Assembly: GCA_044433285.1 (NCBI GenBank)
Contig: JAWXTU010000086.1
Span: 1-9,426, forward strand
DNA from: Aphodosoma sp044433285
Lineage (GTDB): Bacteria; Bacteroidota; Bacteroidia; Bacteroidales; Paludibacteraceae
Reading direction: 5' to 3'
Length of the DNA stretch: 9,426 bases
Within the stretch, counting starts at the first letter, position 1; each line of letters opens with the position of its first letter. Made by a program: the position numbers and the translations under genes. The notes beneath the pieces were generated by a model, which was not told where the DNA came from, made no database searches, and was given only the letters and a program-made list of their open reading frames with translations. Shown piece by piece: positions 6,385 to 9,426 of this stretch.

Positions 6385-6906
6385 CTACTCCTCTTCGCTA
6401 TACCACGAAGCATAAGTGGCGTAGTTGTGCGCTATTTTTTGATTTATCTCGGCAGCCTGTTCTGGTGCCACCTCTTTTACCATTTTGGCAGGTACACCAG
6501 CCCAAATAGTGTTTGGCGGAACGATTGTATTGCTAAGTACCAACGCATTAGCTGCAATAATAGCACCGCTACCAATCACCGCACCATCTAGCAGAGTAGC
6601 TCCCATACCTATCAAGGCATAATCCTCTACTTTCGCACCGTGAATAACCACATTATGCCCTACACTCACATAATCACCTATCTCGATAGTCGATTTTTGA
6701 TAAAGCGTGTGCAACACAGCACCATCTTGTATATTCACGTGGTTACCAATGCGGATAGAGTTTACATCGCCACGAAGCACAGCATTAAACCAAATACTGC
6801 AACCTTCGCCAATAACCGTATCGCCAATGATTGTGGCATTCTCTGCCAAAAAACAATCCTCTGCTATCTGAGGCGTAAAACCTCTTACTGATTTTATTAA
6901 AGCCAT
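6385..6906 (-). CDS. Gamma-carbonic anhydrase-like left-handed beta-helix protein (YrdA/PaaY type)
   Basis: This is a trimeric hexapeptide-repeat protein that probably binds a metal. Repeats such as ATIIGD, TVIGEG, SIRIGN and ALIGMG build the beta-helix over residues 20-135. Conserved positions include R45 in LRGDV, Q60 and D61 in NIQDGAVLH, and three probable metal-binding histidines H66, H84 (VGHNVVIHG) and H89. These fit the gamma-class carbonic anhydrase layout, but family members differ in activity and some show none, so the function is tentative. I chose the ATG at 6906, giving MALIKSVRGF and 173 residues. A longer frame starting at 6948 adds 14 residues that are simply the translated intergenic palindrome and do not fit the family N-terminus. 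The gene is downstream of the DUF4827 gene on the same strand. Confidence 0.9.
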   Translation of the reverse strand: MALIKSVRGFTPQIAEDCFLAENATIIGDTVIGEGCSIWFNAVLRGDVNSIRIGNHVNIQDGAVLHTLYQKSTIEIGDYVSVGHNVVIHGAKVEDYALIGMGATLLDGAVIGSGAIIAANALVLSNTIVPPNTIWAGVPAKMVKEVAPEQAAEINQKIAHNYATYASWYSEEE

Positions 6907-6918
6907 AATTTTTTCTTC

Positions 6919-6938
6919 GGGAAAATTTAAAAGTCCCC
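6919..6938. repeat. Intergenic palindrome, copy E (gamma-carbonic anhydrase gene leader)
   Basis: GGGA (6919-6922) and TCCC (6934-6937) flank an AAATTT-centred spacer. Read on the minus strand, TATAGGGGACTTTTAA matches the plus-strand arm of copy A (TATAAGGGGACTTCTAA) closely. It lies 12 nt upstream of the chosen start codon and explains the spurious longer open frame. Confidence 0.55.
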
Positions 6939-6974
6939 TATATATCAATTCCTACTTCGATAAATAATCAAACT

Positions 6975-7499
6975 TTATCTAGGCACGATACGAATTTTCA
7001 TTTCATACACGTAAGGCACCACCTCGCTGTTGTCTCTACCAATTTTAGACGGTACGATAATGCGGCTGTGCGAATCACTGCGCAACATTATCTCGAATGC
7101 ACTTTGCCACCCCTCGCAACTATTTGTCAAGTCGCCATAAATAATTTCGTTTGGATATGGGCGGTCGAGTGTAGTCCAATAATCCTCTACGATTGGATTT
7201 TCGTCTAGTGTAGACTGCGAATATCTGAGCGAAATTTGGTCTCCAGAGCGTAAAGTATCGCCCTCGCCCTTATCTAGCAACTGAATATATATACCCTCAT
7301 CAAAATGGTACATCTCATCTTCAGCAAAAAGCGAATCGGCAGGGAACTCATCTAATATAGTAATTCCTTGACGAGTCAACCAATCCTCGATAAGTTCCTC
7401 TTCGGCATCGAGCAGATCAGAGTAGTTTTCGGTATAGTCGCAAGCCGTAAAAAATAGCAGCGAGCAAAATAGAGTTACAACAAATTTTATTTTCTTCAT
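6975..7499 (-). CDS. DUF4827-type lipoprotein with an FKBP-like domain
   Basis: This is an exported lipoprotein of 174 residues. It has a signal peptide with MKKIK, a hydrophobic core 6-17 and lipobox FTAC with C20, followed by an acidic linker (23-62). The C-terminal part (about 68-174) has the layout of an FKBP-type peptidyl-prolyl isomerase: GDQISLRYSQ (86-95), EGWQSAFEIML (129-139) and RIIVPSKIG (146-154), ending in a beta-strand (VYEMKIRIV). Residues that line the FKBP active site, including the Phe-Asp pair after the first strand, are not recognisable. Isomerase activity is therefore doubtful and a binding role is as likely. I recognise the arrangement as that of DUF4827, a family restricted to Bacteroidota. 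It is the first gene of the minus-strand run, with a candidate promoter about 115 nt upstream. Confidence 0.8.
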   Translation of the reverse strand: MKKIKFVVTLFCSLLFFTACDYTENYSDLLDAEEELIEDWLTRQGITILDEFPADSLFAEDEMYHFDEGIYIQLLDKGEGDTLRSGDQISLRYSQSTLDENPIVEDYWTTLDRPYPNEIIYGDLTNSCEGWQSAFEIMLRSDSHSRIIVPSKIGRDNSEVVPYVYEMKIRIVPR

Positions 7500-7510
7500 A
7501 GTTTGTAAAA

Positions 7511-7537
7511 ATTCTAGGGATATTTTGTTAGAATCCC
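7511..7537. repeat. Intergenic palindrome, copy F (DUF4827 gene leader), two alternative pairings
   Basis: ATTCTA (7511-7516) can pair with TAGAAT (7529-7534), and GGGAT (7517-7521) can pair with ATCCC (7533-7537). The two stems share bases 7533-7534 and so exclude one another. The element lies 11 nt upstream of the DUF4827 start codon and ends in the CCCC-T pattern seen in the other copies. Confidence 0.55.
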
Positions 7538-7612
7538 CTTTAATCCATATAGAGATAGAACGTATATTAAGGCAAAAAATTTTACAAAAAACATACTTTC
7601 TTAATTACAGGG

Positions 7613-7643
7613 CAAAGATACAAAAAAAAATCGAGGTAAGCAG
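7613..7643 (-). promoter_or_regulatory. Candidate promoter for the DUF4827-to-ligase transcription unit
   Basis: TATCTTTG (7613-7620, minus strand) matches TAnnTTTG exactly and is the same octamer as in the eno promoter. At the 20-nt spacing the upstream box reads CTG (7641-7643) instead of TTG. The predicted leader is about 105 nt and contains palindrome copy F. I saw no equally good promoter in the gaps further along this run of genes. Confidence 0.45.
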
Positions 7644-7665
7644 AATAATTTAAATGCTAAATAAT

Positions 7666-7696
7666 TTGGTAATGTCGAAAAAAAGTAGTTATTTTG
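7666..7696 (+). promoter_or_regulatory. Candidate promoter of the tRNA-Arg gene
   Basis: TTG (7666-7668) is followed after 21 nt by TATTTTG (7690-7696), one base shorter than TAnnTTTG. The predicted transcript start near 7703 would leave a 5' leader of about 17 nt. An inverted repeat, CAACGCT (7697-7703) with AGCGTTG (7714-7720), lies between the box and the tRNA. Confidence 0.45.
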
Positions 7697-7719
7697 CAAC
7701 GCTAAATAAGCAAAGCGTT

Positions 7720-7793
7720 GGTCTCGTAGCTCAGCTGGATAGAGCAACAGCCTTCTAAGCTGTGGGTCATGGGTTCGAATCCCGTCGGGATCA
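7720..7793 (+). tRNA. tRNA-Arg (anticodon UCU)
   Basis: A complete 74-nt cloverleaf can be folded by eye. The acceptor stem GGTCTCG pairs with CGGGATC (two G-T pairs), the D arm is GCTC/GAGC, the anticodon arm is ACAGC/GCTGT around loop CTTCTAA, there is a 5-nt variable loop, and the T arm is ATGGG/CCCGT around TTCGAAT. The anticodon TCT at 7754-7756 reads AGA (and by wobble AGG) arginine codons. The discriminator base is A7793 and CCA is not encoded. It is transcribed opposite to the genes on its left and ends at a strong terminator. Confidence 0.96.
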
Positions 7794-7797
7794 CTTG

Positions 7798-7835
7798 AAA
7801 TTCATCTAACTATCAAAATGTTAGATGAATTTTTT
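7798..7835 (+). terminator. Intrinsic terminator of the tRNA-Arg gene
   Basis: A perfect 13-bp stem (7798-7810 with 7820-7832), AAATTCATCTAAC and its complement, encloses a 9-nt loop and runs into a T-tract ending at 7835. It begins 5 nt after the tRNA, so the tRNA is probably a single-gene transcript. Confidence 0.85.
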
Positions 7836-7940
7836 GTTTAAGGGCAATGTATTTAGTTTAGCTATTTTATACCGTTTTGTGAGGTAATAAATTCTATTTC
7901 TAGTAGCAAGTGAGAACAACAGTACCTCTTATTTTGCATA

Positions 7941-7996
7941 AAAAAGTGATAAAATCACGCCAAAAAGCGATAATCAATAAGAATAAAAAGCGATAA
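7941..7996 (+). repeat. Three direct repeats AAAAAGYGATAA in the thioesterase leader
   Basis: The copies are AAAAAGTGATAA (7941-7952), AAAAAGCGATAA (7962-7973) and AAAAAGCGATAA (7985-7996), starting 21 and 23 nt apart, or about two helical turns. The last ends 4 nt before the ATG. The first copy also forms a small hairpin, GTGAT-AAA-ATCAC. A TATTTTG box, like the one before the tRNA, lies just upstream at 7930-7936, but I see no clear -33 element. No other feature is recognised between the tRNA terminator and here. Confidence 0.55.
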
Positions 7997-8000
7997 AAAG

Positions 8001-8372
8001 ATGGAAATATTAGAAAAAACATTCGTAGTTGCGCCAGAAAACAGCGCAAAAACTGTCGGATCTGGCAATCTTGAAGTGCTAGCCACACCGATAATGGTGG
8101 CTTGGATGGAGAACACCGCAATGACACTTGCCGCATCTGGCTTAAACGATGGCGAGACCACGGTTGGCACTCGCCTAGAAGTAAACCACAGCAAAGCATC
8201 AGGCATTGGCGAAACCATTTGCTGCAAAGCAGAATTAACAGCCACCGAGGGGCGCAAAATATCATTTAAGATAGTTGCCACCGACAGCAACGGCGACATC
8301 ATCGGCGATGCCATTCACGAACGATTCGTAGTGAACATCGAAAAATTCATGAGCCGCATAGCGGCGAAATAA
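8001..8372 (+). CDS. FlK-like hotdog-fold acyl-CoA thioesterase
   Basis: This is a small cytoplasmic thioesterase of 123 residues related to fluoroacetyl-CoA thioesterase FlK and the broader thioesterase family of that type. It should hydrolyse a small acyl-CoA. The order of motifs matches FlK: EVLATP (25-30), WMENTAM (35-41), TVGTRLEVNH (54-63), ATEGRKISFKI (81-91) and IGDAIHERFVV (101-111). T29, E37 and H63 have the same spacing as the FlK catalytic triad Thr42, Glu50 and His76 as I recall it. Fluoroacetate specificity is not implied, because most homologues act on other short acyl-CoAs. The gene stands alone on the plus strand between the tRNA and a convergent lipoprotein gene. Its leader carries three direct repeats, and a strong hairpin follows 2 nt after the stop codon. 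Confidence 0.9.
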   Translation: MEILEKTFVVAPENSAKTVGSGNLEVLATPIMVAWMENTAMTLAASGLNDGETTVGTRLEVNHSKASGIGETICCKAELTATEGRKISFKIVATDSNGDIIGDAIHERFVVNIEKFMSRIAAK

Positions 8373-8374
8373 TT

Positions 8375-8418
8375 GATATGCCCCCGAAAAGTTTTGTCTA
8401 ACTTTTCGGGGGCATATC
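8375..8418. terminator. 19-bp hairpin between convergent genes, likely bidirectional terminator
   Basis: Positions 8375-8393 and 8400-8418 are exact reverse complements (GATATGCCCCCGAAAAGTT and its complement) with a 6-nt loop. It starts 2 nt after the thioesterase stop and lies 19 nt beyond the stop of the opposing FGE-domain gene. The plus-strand T-run (8430-8435) is 11 nt away and the minus side has only AATTATTT. Termination is the best explanation, but the stem is unusually long and GC-rich. Confidence 0.7.
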
Positions 8419-8437
8419 AGTGGTGAGAGTTTTTTGT

Positions 8438-9280
8438 TTATTTTTGAACTAAGGCAAGACGCATACCTAAACAGTAGCAACGATAATAATGCGAAGTGTA
8501 ACCGCGAGCAAACACACGACAACCTACAGCACTACCTTCCAAACCATTTTCTCGCCCCACACGACTAGTTTCTTTAGATTTCTGTAGTTTTGTTGTACTA
8601 CTATCATCAGAAGGCTCATTATACCAGTCCATACACCACTCACACACATTACCACTCATATCATAGATACCTAATTCATTCGGTCCTTTCTGTCCTACTT
8701 CATGCGTAAATTCATCAATATCGTCATAAAGCCATGCAAATTCATAAATATAATCTCTCCTAGAGGATTTAGTTGACTTACCCTTTTTACCTCCACGTGC
8801 TGCATATTCCCACTGCGCCTCAGTTGGCAACATAAATTGATAACCTTCAGGCAATTCACCTTCCAACATATTATTCAAACGAATGCAAAACTCCTCACAT
8901 TCATTCCAATTTACATAATACATCGGATAATTTGCACCTTCATTACTAAGAGGCCAGTCATAAGAAAATTCATTTTTATCTCGCTGCTCAACAACTGTTG
9001 TACCCATCACAGCTTTCCACAATTCTTGTGTTACCTCAAATTCTCCAATATAATAATTAGATAATGCAACTTTAAATACTACTGAGTTATCTGAAACACC
9101 AAAATCCTCAACAGTACACCCCATATTAAAACTACCACCCTCCACATATATCATCTTAAAACTAGTACTACCTCCTGGCAAAGTAAAAGTAATATCCGAT
9201 TCCGATTTCGATTTCGACGACTGACACGATGTAAAAATCATCGCTAATACTAACCCAACAAAAAGAGATTTTGATTTCAT
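8438..9280 (-). CDS. Lipoprotein with FGE-sulfatase (SUMF1/C-type-lectin-like) domain
   Basis: This is an exported lipoprotein of 280 residues with signal peptide MKSKSLF plus hydrophobic core, lipobox FTSC with C19, and a Ser/Lys-rich tether (20-29). Formylglycine-generating-enzyme-fold motifs follow: VEGGSFNMG (46-54), YYIGEFEVTQELWKAVMG (76-93), YPMYYVNWNE (118-127), LPTEAQWEYAARGG (151-164), LGIYDMSGNVCEW (203-215) and terminal GMRLAL (272-277). The usual RGGSW is replaced by RENGL (243-247), the usual Pro by H264, and the C-x4-C copper-binding cysteine pair of true FGEs is absent (C254, C268 and C270 only). It is therefore unlikely to make formylglycine, and a ligand-binding surface role fits better. 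Codons 248-276 are adenine-poor (12 of 87 bases) compared with codons 219-247 (32 of 87). The N-terminal half is more AT-rich than the neighbouring thioesterase gene. Confidence 0.88.
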   Translation of the reverse strand: MKSKSLFVGLVLAMIFTSCQSSKSKSESDITFTLPGGSTSFKMIYVEGGSFNMGCTVEDFGVSDNSVVFKVALSNYYIGEFEVTQELWKAVMGTTVVEQRDKNEFSYDWPLSNEGANYPMYYVNWNECEEFCIRLNNMLEGELPEGYQFMLPTEAQWEYAARGGKKGKSTKSSRRDYIYEFAWLYDDIDEFTHEVGQKGPNELGIYDMSGNVCEWCMDWYNEPSDDSSTTKLQKSKETSRVGRENGLEGSAVGCRVFARGYTSHYYRCYCLGMRLALVQK

Positions 9281-9312
9281 AATTGTATTTTTTAAAGCTT
9301 AAAGAATATAGG

Positions 9313-9361
9313 TGGGTTCTATTTTCTATATTTACGCCTCAAAATTTAGTATAAGAACCCA
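9313..9361. repeat. Inverted repeat in the leader of the FGE-domain gene
   Basis: TGGGTTCT (9313-9320) and AGAACCCA (9354-9361) are perfect 8-bp arms around 33 nt of AT-rich sequence. The outer edge coincides with the transcript start predicted from the candidate promoter at 9369-9400, so a stem-loop could sit at the very 5' end of the mRNA. It could instead be the terminator of a gene lying to the right, though no U-tract is seen. Confidence 0.45.
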
Positions 9362-9368
9362 TTATCTA

Positions 9369-9400
9369 CTAAATTAGAGATATTGCTTAAATTTGACAAA
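9369..9400 (-). promoter_or_regulatory. Candidate promoter of the FGE-domain lipoprotein gene
   Basis: On the minus strand TTTG (9397-9400) is followed after 20 nt by TAATTTAG (9369-9376), one mismatch from TAnnTTTG. This would give a leader of about 80 nt. It is weaker than the eno and left-edge promoters. Confidence 0.35.
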
Positions 9401-9426
9401 CCACAAACCATGGTCTGAAGCTATTA

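Noticed and set aside
6907..6948. N-terminal 14-residue extension of the gamma-carbonic anhydrase-like protein
   Set aside because: The extra residues are the translation of intergenic palindrome copy E, and the family starts at the internal MALIKSVRGF. The ATG at 6906 is preferred.
7720..7835. tRNA gene as an integration site for a mobile element
   Set aside because: There is no integrase gene nearby and no second copy of the tRNA 3' end in the window. The repeat after the tRNA is explained as its terminator.
7900..8314. Minus-strand open frames of about 120 codons over the thioesterase gene
   Set aside because: They lie antisense to a clear hotdog thioesterase with an intact catalytic triad, and their translations show no family features.
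8375..8418. The 19-bp hairpin as a DGR-type cruciform that marks retrohoming downstream of a variable repeat
   Set aside because: Its position between two convergent genes is fully explained by a terminator, and no DGR component is visible. It should be reconsidered only if a template repeat is found.
8438..9280. True formylglycine-generating enzyme (sulfatase maturation) function
   Set aside because: The cysteine pair that binds copper in FGEs is absent, RGGSW is altered, and no sulfatase gene is nearby. Only the fold is supported.
9387..9425. Minus-strand frame ending RPWFVVCQI and a stop at 9387, possibly the end of a gene to the right
   Set aside because: Only about 13 codons are visible, which is too short to tell from chance, and it overlaps the candidate promoter of the FGE-domain gene.
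1..9426. CRISPR array, insertion sequence, phage genes, toxin-antitoxin pair or riboswitch
   Set aside because: I found no regularly spaced repeats with spacers, no transposase or phage-like protein, no small paired reading frames and no recognisable riboswitch pattern.

Overview
The window looks like a piece of chromosome from a member of the Bacteroidota, probably order Bacteroidales; I cannot fix the genus. The evidence is a DUF4827-type lipoprotein, a type II glutaminyl cyclase-like lipoprotein, a FAA1-type acyl-CoA ligase, A-rich leaders in place of Shine-Dalgarno sequences, and several promoters fitting the Bacteroides pattern TTG-N20-TAnnTTTG. It is mostly conserved housekeeping DNA. 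There is no CRISPR array, insertion sequence or phage gene.

Left part (1-3468, minus strand): the first 12 codons of an unidentified gene with its own promoter, a bidirectional terminator, enolase (eno) with its own promoter, and a long-chain acyl-CoA ligase. A long inverted repeat separates the ligase from eno and overlaps the eno promoter.

Middle (3465-7499, minus strand): a probable transcription unit read as DUF4827 lipoprotein, gamma-carbonic anhydrase-like protein, Dabb-domain protein, glutaminyl cyclase-like lipoprotein, rnhB, rnc, acyl-CoA ligase. rnc and the ligase overlap by 4 nt (ATGA), and rnhB follows the cyclase by 11 nt. The wider gaps each hold a short imperfect palindrome with a G-run and a C-run, usually just upstream of the next start codon.

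Right part (7500-9426): a plus-strand tRNA-Arg(UCU) with promoter and terminator, then a plus-strand FlK-like hotdog thioesterase with three direct repeats in its leader. A minus-strand lipoprotein with an FGE-sulfatase (C-type-lectin-like) domain converges on it, and a 19-bp hairpin lies between the two.

Most unusual signals: (1) the C-terminus of the FGE-domain lipoprotein is abruptly adenine-poor and deviates from the family consensus at the place where diversity-generating retroelements diversify proteins of this fold, though no reverse transcriptase or template repeat is in the window; (2) the family of intergenic palindromes in the 3465-7499 unit; (3) recurring leader motifs just upstream of start codons (ATAACCCATAAAAA, AAAAAGYGATAA).
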